Shown here one piece after another: positions 6,756 to 13,000 of a DNA stretch of 14,872 bases. The translations under genes and the position numbers were made by a program. Numbering within the stretch: the first letter of the stretch is position 1; every line of letters starts with the position of its first letter. This DNA comes from JBOGJG01 sp050747825 (GTDB taxonomy: Bacteria > Acidobacteriota > UBA6911 > RPQK01 > JBOGJG01): contig JBOGJG010000067.1 of the NCBI GenBank assembly GCA_050747825.1, forward strand, positions 1-14,872, written 5' to 3'. The notes under the pieces are model-generated. The model was not told the DNA's origin. It did not search any database and saw nothing but the letters and a program-made list of their open reading frames with translations.

Positions 6756-8105
6756 ATGGCGCCGATGACGAAAATCCTTGCAACGTTGGGAGTAGCTGTC
6801 TTGTTCGGGGCCATGAATGGTTGCGCTGCCCCTGCACCTGGACCTGAACCCGCCGCTGCTCCTACCTCTCCGACAGGCTTCGATGGCGAGATCGCGCGCT
6901 ACGGGCAGAGGATGCTCGAAGAAGGCAGGATGACATTCCGCTTCGACACGTTTGGGAGTGAGGCCTTCTGGGGTGATGCGCTCCAGCTTCACAGAGCTAT
7001 CGCGGGCGAGAAGAATGGCGGAGTCGGGCCCGGCGTCTCGCCGAAAACCGCCCTGTCCATCGGTCTTAAGGTTGACGCGGACGCGCTGCCCGACGCTTTG
7101 AAGCAGCAGCTCACGAGAGGCGAAGTTAACCTGGACGATCCAGCGACCACCATTGCTCTTCTCAAATTGAACGCTGTCGTCGGCGTCACGGGTTTCACCA
7201 ACCCTGACGGCAGCGTCAAGTCGATGGGCATCCAGTGCGCATTTTGCCACTCGACCGTCGACGACTCGTTCGCGCCCGGTATCGGAAAGCGGCTCGACGG
7301 CTGGCCTAACCGCGATTTGAACGTCGGTGCGATCGTGTCGCTTGCACCAAACCTTAAGCCGTTTACGGACCTCCTCGGCGTCGATGTGGAAACCGTGAAA
7401 AAGGTCCTCGTCAGCTGGGGCCCCGGCCGCTATGACGCGGAGCTCGACAAGGACGGCAAGGGTTTTCGTCCCGACGGCAAGCAGGCGGGAACGCTCATCC
7501 CGCCAGCGTTCGGCCTTGCCGGTGTGAACCTCAGCACCTGGACCGGCTTCGGATCGGTCCCGTATTGGAACGCTTATGTCGCGGGAACCCAGATGCACGG
7601 CGCGGCGACGTTCGTCGATTCGCGTTTTAACAACAAGAATCAATATCCCATCTCGGCAAGGACTGGCTCCGGAAACACGCGGAATGTGTCCGACAGAGCG
7701 ACAGCGAAGCTCGCGGCACTACACTTCTACCAGCTCTCGATCCCCGCGCCCAAGGCGCCGGCGGGGTCATTTGACCAAGCTGGATTCGACCGGGGCAAGA
7801 TACTCTTCGACGGTGCGGCGAAGTGCGCATCCTGCCACGTCCCGCCGCTCTACACCGAACCCGGGCAGAATCTACATACACCTAGCGAGATCGGCATCGA
7901 CTCGTTCCAGGCCGACCGTTCGCCGACCCACATGTACCGTACGGCACCTCTGGCTGGACTCTGGGCTCACCAGAAGGGCGGCTTCTTTCACGACGGGCGC
8001 TTCGCCACTTTGCTCGACGTAGTGAACCACTATGACGCGCACTTCAAACTGAATCTAAGCGAGGCGAACAAGAGGGATCTCGTCGAGTATCTGAAAGGTA
8101 TTTGA
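6756..8105 (+). CDS. Diheme c-type cytochrome, MauG/CCP-like, lipoprotein
   Basis: A 449-residue exported protein. Residues 1-23 are a signal peptide with hydrophobic core ILATLGVAVLFGAM and a probable but non-ideal lipobox ending at Cys23 (MNGC), then a Pro/Ala-rich linker. Two heme c attachment motifs are visible: CAFCH (161-165) and CASCH (357-361). The C-terminus has GGFFHDGRF (about 408-416) and DVVNHYDAHF, as in the cytochrome c peroxidase/MauG-like diheme family. The N-terminal region FDTFGSEAFWGDALQLH and GGVGPGVSPKTAL is shared with the truncated paralogue at 8153-8593. Likely a periplasmic, membrane-anchored electron carrier or peroxidase/oxidase; substrate unknown. The start is set by the ribosome site and signal peptide. 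It is convergent with its paralogue and ends 47 nt from that gene's end. Confidence 0.88.
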   Translation: MAPMTKILATLGVAVLFGAMNGCAAPAPGPEPAAAPTSPTGFDGEIARYGQRMLEEGRMTFRFDTFGSEAFWGDALQLHRAIAGEKNGGVGPGVSPKTALSIGLKVDADALPDALKQQLTRGEVNLDDPATTIALLKLNAVVGVTGFTNPDGSVKSMGIQCAFCHSTVDDSFAPGIGKRLDGWPNRDLNVGAIVSLAPNLKPFTDLLGVDVETVKKVLVSWGPGRYDAELDKDGKGFRPDGKQAGTLIPPAFGLAGVNLSTWTGFGSVPYWNAYVAGTQMHGAATFVDSRFNNKNQYPISARTGSGNTRNVSDRATAKLAALHFYQLSIPAPKAPAGSFDQAGFDRGKILFDGAAKCASCHVPPLYTEPGQNLHTPSEIGIDSFQADRSPTHMYRTAPLAGLWAHQKGGFFHDGRFATLLDVVNHYDAHFKLNLSEANKRDLVEYLKGI

Positions 8106-8115
8106 GCGAAAAGAC

Positions 8116-8135
8116 GTCCCCAGTGTTACGGGGAC
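8116..8135 (-). terminator. Hairpin between convergent cytochrome genes
   Basis: GTCCCC (8116-8121) pairs with GGGGAC (8130-8135) around an 8-nt loop. On the minus strand the stem is followed three bases later by TTTT (8109-8112), so it could terminate the truncated paralogue; on the plus strand there is no T-run. It may act in both directions but is weak. Confidence 0.45.
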
Positions 8136-8152
8136 AGGATTCGGTGGCACGC

Positions 8153-8593
8153 TCAGACGACGGCGTGTCGCTCGATACAGTTGGTCCGTGGCAGTAACGC
8201 TAACGTATTTGCGGGGTCATCCAGATCGACACGTCCCCTTCGGATGGCTTGAACAAGGTCTGAAGGTAAGGCCTCCGAATCGACTTTCAGGCCAACCGCC
8301 AGGGCCGTGCGTGGGCTGACTCCCGGGCCAACTCCGCCGAATCTGGATTCCGCAATCGCCTGATGAAGCTTCAGGCTGTCTCCCCAGAACGCTTCGTCTC
8401 CGAATGTATCGAATCGGAATATTTGCCGGCCCTGCTCCAAGAGCTCGCGTGCATTCTTTTGAATGACTCCATCAAAATCGCGGTCGCGCGTACCGGAATT
8501 CGTGCTTTGGCTCATGATCGCGAACGGCAGTCCCAAGATGCCCGCGATTGCTGCGATCAAGAATATTTTCGAAATGCCTTTCAGGTTTTTCAT
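8153..8593 (-). pseudogene. Truncated paralogue of the diheme cytochrome (no heme motif)
   Basis: A 146-residue frame with ATG 8593 and GAGGAAC just upstream. It has a normal signal peptide (KNLKGISKIFLIAAIAGILGLPFAIMS) without a lipobox cysteine. It aligns over about 100 residues with the N-terminal part of the neighbouring cytochrome: GRQIFRFDTFGDEAFWGD, GGVGPGVSPRTALAVGLKVD and VDLDDPANTLALL. Right after DDPANTLALLPR the similarity stops, ten unrelated residues follow, and the frame ends. Both heme-binding CxxCH motifs of the family are therefore absent, and the protein cannot bind heme c. The 3' two thirds have been lost, probably by deletion reaching the convergent gene's downstream region. 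Promoter and start look intact, so a short exported protein may still be made. Confidence 0.8.
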
Positions 8594-8596
8594 GAT

Positions 8597-8890
8597 TGTT
8601 CCTCGCTTTCTTCCCGTTACGTTGATGCAGACGCGTTATGCGCTTGTAGTGCGGCTTGGTCGAGTTGACGTTGCTGGCTCCGCGGCGGCCTCGGTCAACG
8701 GCGCCACGTGTGTGCGCGGCGACGGTCACAATGCGATCGCGCCCGTCGATGTTGAAGAATCGACCGGTGGACACAAAGTTCGCAGTGACCGCCGCGAGCC
8801 ATGCCATGACGACAGAACCTTCCACTCGCGTTCATCTGGTCAGGATGCCGATACCGGCGATGCAGCGACCGCCAGGGAGGGTAGAGTCTG
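8597..8890 (-). other. Intergenic stretch with coding-like minus-strand frame
   Basis: Between the cytochrome paralogue and the sigma factor there are about 470 nt without a gene I can name. On the minus strand one frame (about 8825 down to 8600, with an earlier segment GGRCIAGIGILTR before a stop) has codon use like a real gene, rich in GTC, GCG, TTC, ATC and GAC, and reads MAWLAAVTANFVSTGRFF, FNIDGRDRIVTVAAHTRG. It may be another gene remnant. No family is recognised and no ribosome site is evident. From 8898 to 9010 nothing stands out. Confidence 0.3.
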
Positions 8891-9012
8891 TTCTTAGATG
8901 CTCTCATTGTATGCCCTGCCTTTTCCGTTGTCAGCCTGAATTCCGTGTTTACTGATATACGGCGCGTACGAGATCCGTACGGTTTCCAAGCAAGAAAAAT
9001 GTTCAGAAAAGG

Positions 9013-9052
9013 TGTAACCTTCTTGAAGGTTGGGACTCTATATTACGGAGGA
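9013..9052 (+). promoter_or_regulatory. Candidate ECF-type promoter with operator-like palindrome
   Basis: TGTAAC (9013-9018) resembles the -35 element of ECF-dependent promoters, with CTCTAT about 17 nt downstream as a possible -10. The perfect inverted repeat AACCTTC-TT-GAAGGTT (9016-9031) overlaps the -35 element and could bind a dimeric regulator, or form a short hairpin. GGAGGA (9047-9052) is the ribosome site of the sigma gene, with a rather long 11-nt spacer. Autoregulation by the encoded sigma factor is a reasonable but unproven inference. Confidence 0.45.
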
Positions 9053-9063
9053 TCTTAAAAACT

Positions 9064-9747
9064 ATGGGCGATGGAATCGGAGTCGCGGTCAAGAACGCAG
9101 CGCTAAGTGACGAAGAAGTCGTGAGAATGGTCATCGGAGGCGAACCGGCGCTCTTTGAAATTATCATGAGGCGTTACAACCAGCGGCTTTTTCGAGTGAC
9201 GCGTTCGATCGTCACAAATGACCTCGAGGCCGAGGATATCGTTCAGGATGCTTATGTTCGGGCTTACGAACATCTGAATCAGTTCGAAGGCCGTGCGCGA
9301 TTTTCGACATGGTTAACGAAGATCGCAATTTACGAAGCCTACGCCCGTGTGCGCCGCGTCGACTATCAAAAAGTCGATAGTATTTCTGTTCTGGAGGGCC
9401 AGGGTCTGGACGTGAAATCTAAAGGACGCGATCCGGAAGAGCAAACTTATAATGGTGAATTGAGGATGGTGCTCGAAAAAGCTTTTGACGCGCTGTCCGA
9501 CGACTACAGGTCTGTTTTCATGCTTCGGGAAATCGAGGGATTGAGTACTGCCGAAACGGCGGAATGCCTGGAGATCACAGAAGAAAACGTGAAGACTCGC
9601 CTTCATCGGGCACGCGCGCTTCTCCAGCGCGAGCTGTATTCGCTGGCTGGAGCGAACGGGAGTGAGGCCTTCCAGTTCCTGGGAGCCCGCTGCGACCGGA
9701 TCGTTGCACGAGTTCTCGAGCGAATCCTGTCAGGCAATCCAAAGTAA
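9064..9747 (+). CDS. ECF-family RNA polymerase sigma factor
   Basis: A 227-residue extracytoplasmic-function sigma-70 factor. Sigma2 spans about residues 28-98: FEIIMRRYNQRLFRVTRSI, then DLEAEDIVQDAYVRAYEHL (region 2.2, core binding) and GRARFSTWLTKIAIYEAYARVRR (regions 2.3-2.4, -10 melting and recognition). A linker of about 35 residues leads to sigma4 at about 135-190: LSDDYRSVFMLREIEGLS and the helix-turn-helix around TAETAECLEITEENVKTRLHR, recognising the -35. A C-terminal extension of about 35 residues (FQFLGARCDRIVARVLERI) follows; similar tails occur in some soil-bacterial ECF factors. No anti-sigma gene or zinc-finger partner lies beside it: the next gene is convergent and encodes a transporter-like protein. 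Its own promoter region looks ECF-like. Confidence 0.93.
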   Translation: MGDGIGVAVKNAALSDEEVVRMVIGGEPALFEIIMRRYNQRLFRVTRSIVTNDLEAEDIVQDAYVRAYEHLNQFEGRARFSTWLTKIAIYEAYARVRRVDYQKVDSISVLEGQGLDVKSKGRDPEEQTYNGELRMVLEKAFDALSDDYRSVFMLREIEGLSTAETAECLEITEENVKTRLHRARALLQRELYSLAGANGSEAFQFLGARCDRIVARVLERILSGNPK

Positions 9748-9813
9748 GATCCTTGGATGAATCACCGTTTTGACGAGGTCCGCGCTTTTTTGTTTGCCAA
9801 CATTCATCGGCGT

Positions 9814-10137
9814 TCAACGAGATCCCGCGATGGATCGAGCTGGAATCGAAACGCGGACCGACGCATGGGTTTCACAAACCTGCTTCTCGTAACTCTTCGC
9901 ACAGACCACGATGATGCTGATTGCCACCAAATTCACGAGTTGCACACCGATGAAGACCACATCCGTGATCATGGTTGCGTGAATCAAGAACAGCAGAGAG
10001 GCCACGAACCAAAGACCGTATGCCTTGATGCTTATACCCGCTGAGCAGTGTTCTCTTATCAAGTGGTGGATTTGGGGTATGTAAGCTACAGCTACTAATG
10101 CTGTCCCGGAAAACCCTATCACTTGTGAAAAGCTCAT
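9814..10137 (-). CDS. SemiSWEET-like PQ-loop membrane protein
   Basis: A 107-residue protein with three predicted membrane helices, the architecture of bacterial SemiSWEET sugar transporters (one triple-helix bundle, functioning as a dimer). Helix 1 contains FSGTALVAVAYIPQIHHLI with the PQ motif in AYIPQ, helix 2 is KAYGLWFVASLLFLIHA, and helix 3 is VVFIGVQLVNLVAISIIVV. A polar 25-residue tail follows, longer than usual for the family. ATG 10137 has AAGGAG 5 nt upstream. It is downstream of the usp remnant, behind a terminator-like hairpin (10170-10193), so it probably has its own promoter or relies on readthrough. Sugar uptake would suit the sugar-phosphate theme, but the substrate is not visible; other PQ-loop families are possible. 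Confidence 0.8.
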   Translation of the reverse strand: MSFSQVIGFSGTALVAVAYIPQIHHLIREHCSAGISIKAYGLWFVASLLFLIHATMITDVVFIGVQLVNLVAISIIVVCAKSYEKQVCETHASVRVSIPARSIAGSR

Positions 10138-10169
10138 ATCGTCTCCTTGAATATCGAGCGAAAATTATT

Positions 10170-10193
10170 CCCCTCCTCTTCTGCGAGGAGGGG
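10170..10193 (-). terminator. Strong stem-loop terminator after the usp remnant
   Basis: A perfect 9-bp stem CCCCTCCTC (10170-10178) / GAGGAGGGG (10185-10193) with a 6-nt loop. Read on the minus strand it is followed by AATAATTTT, a T-rich tract. It lies just after the reconstructed end of the universal stress protein reading frame and before the SemiSWEET ribosome site. Confidence 0.75.
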
Positions 10194-10218
10194 ATATCGC
10201 TTCCTGTCCACTTAACTG

Positions 10219-10916
10219 CTATGCCGCGGCCCGCTTCTCGGCCGTGCGCCTTCTCTTCGTCAGCTTCTTCTTCATTGGAGGAATCAACATGACTGGGCAC
10301 ACCGCCCGTCGCACCACACGCTCGGCGGTGCTCCCGAGGAGAGCACGGTCCAGCAAGCCTTTGCCGTGTATGTTCATCAAAGCAGATCCGCATTCTGCTT
10401 TTCCAGCATCTTTAGAATTACTCGATAGGATGTTCCACTTTCGACCCGGGTGAGTACGTCACACCAGTTTCTCGCTTCTGCGGGCACAAGATCTTCAAGT
10501 TGCGTTCGAACTTCCTTCACCACCGAGTTACGGTACCTGCCAGTCGGATAATCGACAACGTGAAGCAGCATGATCTGCGATTCATTCTCCTGTGCAACCG
10601 AAAATGCATACTTCAATGCCTCCGTTGTACCGTCCAAGAAATCCGTGGCGACCACGATTCGACGGAACCGTGGCTCAGGGAGTGACCGTTCTCCCGTAGT
10701 TGATAGTGTGACAATCGGAACCGGGCTGTGGCGCAGGAGCTTCTCGGTCGTTGGGCCCATGAACCAGCGTTCGACGCCGTGGCGCCCGTGCGTTCCCATC
10801 ACAAGGAGTTGCGGTTTTACAATTTCGATCGACCGCTTGATTTCATCGTACACATCGCCGACGCGCACTCTGCGCCGCCTACCGTTCTCCATTTAAGCTG
10901 CTCAGCCGCCCGCCGC
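10219..10916 (-). pseudogene. Universal stress protein (two-domain UspA family), decayed
   Basis: The uninterrupted part (10377-10892) carries the end of a first Usp domain (VYDEI, KPQLLVMGTHGRHGVERW, GPTTEKLLRHSPVPIVTLS) and most of a second (FRRIVVATDF, ALKYAFSVAQ, IMLLHVVDYPTG, EKQNADLL). It then stops at TGA, yet the next bases in another frame continue the domain exactly where expected: MNIHGKGLLDRALLGSTAE, VVRRAVCPVMLIPP, ending at TAG 10219-10221. One missing base after CTGCTT explains this. At the other end a different frame reads RRAAEQLKWRT just before RVRVGDVYDEI, implying a second frameshift near 10880. The first about 90 residues of domain 1, including its ATP-binding start, are absent before the DoxX stop at 10932. 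The gene is therefore 5'-deleted and twice frameshifted. Intact two-domain Usps are about 280-310 residues and act in stress survival. Confidence 0.8.
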
Positions 10917-10931
10917 GGACCATTTCGTCTT

Positions 10932-11366
10932 TCAGGCAGAAGCAGGGAGGTGGTCCTCGGTTTGGGACGAGTTGTTCAACCGGCTCTCCTCGCGTGCTTC
11001 GGTCAAAACACCGAGGGTATAAGCGCCCACTGCCATCACGAGGTCACGGACCGCAACATCAAGATAGTGTCCGGAGAATATGAGGCTCACCGCGATCAAC
11101 GTCAGCCATGCGGAGACAACGTAAGCTCCCAGAGTCGTAAAGCGGGAGAGGACGACAACTCCGGCAGCGATTTCAATGATGCCGACGATCTGCATGAAAG
11201 CCGACGCACTGAACGGCAGAAACTGTGCAAGCGTGGGACTGACGTATTGCTCCCATGTTGTAAGGACATTGAAGAATTTATCGAGACCGGCTATGAGGGG
11301 AACTAACCCGTAAGTCAGCCGTAGCACCTGCCGCAACGAATCGAGCCTATTTTGGTTTGAGACCAT
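10932..11366 (-). CDS. DoxX/DoxD-like integral membrane protein
   Basis: A 144-residue protein with four predicted membrane helices: about 15-35 (YGLVPLIAGLDKFF), 55-75 (FMQIVGIIEIAAGVVVL), 80-100 (LGAYVVSAWLTLIAVSLIF) and 108-125 (DLVMAVGAYTLGVLT). The GLDKFFN segment, where other DoxX proteins have a conserved Gly-x-x-Lys after the first helix, and the helix pattern suggest the DoxX family, a group of small quinone-linked or redox-associated membrane proteins of mostly unknown role. The tail is polar (REESRLNNSSQTED). ATG 11366 has AAAGGAGGA 8 nt upstream. It looks complete and sits upstream of the usp remnant; the deletion that removed the usp 5' end lies just past its stop codon. Family assignment is by pattern only. 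Confidence 0.75.
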   Translation of the reverse strand: MVSNQNRLDSLRQVLRLTYGLVPLIAGLDKFFNVLTTWEQYVSPTLAQFLPFSASAFMQIVGIIEIAAGVVVLSRFTTLGAYVVSAWLTLIAVSLIFSGHYLDVAVRDLVMAVGAYTLGVLTEAREESRLNNSSQTEDHLPASA

Positions 11367-11490
11367 GATTTGAGATCCTCCTTTTGTTCTTCGCTAATAC
11401 AGAGTGAAAGAGGGCTGAACCGTTACAGTCCCGGTATCCATAACGATTTATGTCGGCAATCTGTTGGATTGCGAACAACCGCCGGAGTGC

Positions 11491-11806
11491 TCAGCGTTTC
11501 GCAAGCCAATCTGCAAAATCCGGTTTTGTGTCTTGCAGGATCTCGAGTATCGCGACTCGGTCGACATCTGACAGATGTGCGAAGGCAGCGCTTCTGTCTT
11601 CTCCACTCAGGACTTCCCACAGACGGTGGTACATATAGTTCTTGGCCGATATCCGGCATTCGATTGAACGAATCTGAGTACACGAGATAGCTCAGAGGAT
11701 AACGGAGTATTCGGTTCTGGAGATCGAGGTCCCGCAGAGAACGTCCGCGCCGGTCGCGAATGGGGAATTGGAAAAGAGCTCCGAGATCCTGGATGCCAAT
11801 CCGCGA
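11491..11806 (-). pseudogene. C-terminal remnant of an unidentified conserved protein, frameshifted
   Basis: On the minus strand one frame reads DLGALFQFPIRDRRGRSLRD, LDLQNRILRYPLSYLVYSD and FNRMP, then loses sense. A second frame takes over near 11650 with KNYMYHRLWEVLSGEDRSAA, FAHLSDVDRVAILEILQDTK, PDFADWLAKR and a stop at 11491-11493. The two halves read as one continuous protein tail if a single frameshift is corrected. The sense frames have protein-like composition, and the fragment resembles tails of uncharacterised acidobacterial proteins as I remember them, so I give no function. The upstream end is cut by the transposase remnant near 11790, suggesting that the element inserted into, or recombined with, this gene. 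Confidence 0.6.
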
Positions 11807-12070
11807 ATCTCAGAACTGGCTTTACACGACCTGGGTGACAATGCCGACTTGGAAAAAGGCGCGAGCGGACTCAGTGGGGAGTTCGTCTTGCGGGCCGCAA
11901 TTGCCCAGCAGCTGCATGGCTTCAGCTATGAACAACTGGCCTTCCACCTGGTCGACCCCCAGAGCTTCCGCACGTTCGTGCGTCACCCCATGGGCTGGAT
12001 GTCCAACAAATCGACGCTGCAACGCAAGATCGCCCGAATTTCCGAATCTTCATATCGCCTCCAGCGATAG
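11768..12070 (+). pseudogene. Transposase N-terminal remnant
   Basis: A 100-residue frame from TTG 11768 whose residues about 7-93 look like the N-terminal domain of an IS5/ISNCY-type DDE transposase: ILDANPRISEL, LHDLGD, GLSGEFVLRAAIAQQLHGFS, YEQLAFHLVDPQSFRTFVRH and STLQRKIARISESS. Known relatives continue with the catalytic DDE core of several hundred residues, which is entirely missing: the frame ends at TAG 12068-12070, inside the 34-nt element end. The element thus kept its start and its far end but lost its middle. It cannot move itself. The first few residues overlap the interrupted gene on the other strand, so the true junction is probably near 11780-11790. The family assignment is moderate. 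Confidence 0.7.
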
Positions 12071-12098
12071 CGCACTTATTTATGTTACGAAGCCCTAG
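12065..12098. repeat. Insertion-sequence terminal inverted repeat, left copy
   Basis: This 34-nt sequence ends in CTAG (12095-12098) and is the reverse complement of 14732-14765 at 33 of 34 positions; the only difference is C12094. Core: CGCACTTATTTATGTTACGA. It sits at the end of the truncated transposase, so it is the 3' terminus of that element. CTAG may be the duplicated target or part of the repeat. Confidence 0.85.
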
Positions 12099-12143
12099 GT
12101 ATAGTCAAGTTTTTGTAAGCGCCAAATTTGTGTTCGTCTCGTT

Positions 12144-12180
12144 GCGGTGGTCCAGAAAGGCCGAGATCTCGGACCACCGC
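12144..12180 (-). terminator. Long stem-loop downstream of the HAD gene
   Basis: Perfect 10-bp inverted repeat GCGGTGGTCC (12144-12153) / GGACCACCGC (12171-12180) enclosing 17 nt that contain the palindrome GAGATCTC. It begins 1 nt after the HAD stop codon. No T-run follows on the minus strand, so termination may be weak or factor-dependent; it could also protect the mRNA end. Confidence 0.5.
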
Positions 12181-12181
12181 A

Positions 12182-12844
12182 TTAGTCCAACTTTCCCATC
12201 TGTTTGATCTGAGCAGCATCCAGTCCCCGGAAGTCGAGGATGATGAGGTCGGGGGAGAGTTTAGCGAGTTCTTCCACGGAATGGGTGGTTGCCACTGCCA
12301 CGCAGGCGCAATTCGCTCTTTGAGCCGCTTCGATTCCAGAAGGTGAATCCTCGAAGACAACGCACCGCTCGGGTCGCCTGGTCAGCTTTTTGGCAGCGGT
12401 CAAGAAGATCTCGGGATGGGGCTTCCCCCGGGTGACGTCGGCGCCGGTCACCACTTCATCAAAATAGGGCTCGATGCCGAGACGGCCCAGTATAAACTCC
12501 ACGTTCTTCGGAGGACCACTGGTAGCGACCGCCGTTTGAACCCGCTGTCCTCTGAGGTCGGAGAGAAAGTCGAGCAGTCCGGGAACTGGCTTGAGATCAG
12601 GCGAAATCAATTGCCGGTAAACTTCTTCTTTTTGTTCGGAGTACCTGGCGGTCTCTTCTTCGGAAAAGTCGCGGTCAAAGAGCGCCGGCAGCATTTCGCG
12701 GTTGCGCCTCCCGAAGACCGTCTTGATGTCTTCCTCGCTCAGCTCCTTTCCCAGTTGCTCTCCCAGCCGCCGCCATGCCCGGACGTGATAGCTCACGTTG
12801 TCTACCAGCACGCCGTCCATATCAAAGATTGCCGCGTCGATCAT
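12182..12844 (-). CDS. HAD hydrolase, beta-phosphoglucomutase-like
   Basis: A 220-residue cytosolic HAD-IA protein. Motif I is FDMDGVLVD with Asp8 (nucleophile) and Asp10 (acid/base). Motif II is ATSGPPKN with Ser109, motif III Lys141 in TRGKPHPEIF, and motif IV VFEDSPSGIEAA with Glu165-Asp166. A helical cap domain spans about 15-85 (FGRRNREMLPALF). This pattern is shared by beta-phosphoglucomutases and by 2-deoxyglucose-6-phosphate or glycerol-3-phosphate-type phosphatases, so the reaction cannot be decided from sequence. The length is normal and there is no damage. AGGAACCA precedes ATG 12844 by a few bases. It is divergent from the FG-GAP protein gene, and the pair lies between the two inverted insertion-sequence ends. 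Confidence 0.88.
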   Translation of the reverse strand: MIDAAIFDMDGVLVDNVSYHVRAWRRLGEQLGKELSEEDIKTVFGRRNREMLPALFDRDFSEEETARYSEQKEEVYRQLISPDLKPVPGLLDFLSDLRGQRVQTAVATSGPPKNVEFILGRLGIEPYFDEVVTGADVTRGKPHPEIFLTAAKKLTRRPERCVVFEDSPSGIEAAQRANCACVAVATTHSVEELAKLSPDLIILDFRGLDAAQIKQMGKLD

Positions 12845-12952
12845 GTTGCTTGGTTCCTAATGGTCCGCTTTACTCAGCAAGGGCCACTCCCTCACGGTTG
12901 CGGCCCCTATGAGCTCTTCGGCTCTATTTTTAGGAACAGTCTATCGTTGAGT

Positions 12953-12974
12953 GAACCAAAGAACCAAGGAACCA
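12953..12974 (+). repeat. Short tandem GAACCA repeat before the FG-GAP gene
   Basis: Three head-to-tail units GAACCAAA / GAACCAAG / GAACCA. A similar GGAACCAAG lies, in the opposite orientation, directly before the HAD start (about 12849-12857). The last unit touches ATG 12974. It may be a slippage-prone spacer or a regulator site shared by the two divergent genes. Confidence 0.5.
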
Positions 12975-13000
12975 TGCTATATTGCCTCAACGCCTTATGA
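12974..13000 (+). other. Eight-codon mini-ORF overlapping the FG-GAP gene start
   Basis: ATG 12974 with AAGGA just upstream encodes MLYCLNAL and stops at 12998-13000, overlapping ATG 12997 of the next gene in an ATGA arrangement. The downstream ATG has no clear ribosome site of its own, so the mini-ORF could deliver ribosomes by coupling. It may equally be chance. Confidence 0.35.

Noticed and set aside
6702..7643. Long minus-strand open frame (313 codons) opposite the cytochrome gene
   Set aside because: It is Arg/Glu/Asp-rich and lies antisense to the clear CxxCH-containing cytochrome, with no recognisable domain; a codon-bias shadow.
8472..8825. Minus-strand 117-codon frame overlapping the truncated cytochrome signal peptide
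   Set aside because: Its second half is antisense-frame noise over the cytochrome start, and no ribosome site is visible; only its upstream part is mentioned as a possible remnant.
12953..12974. Tandem GAACCA units as a CRISPR-like array
   Set aside because: Units are only 8 nt with no spacers; a simple short repeat.
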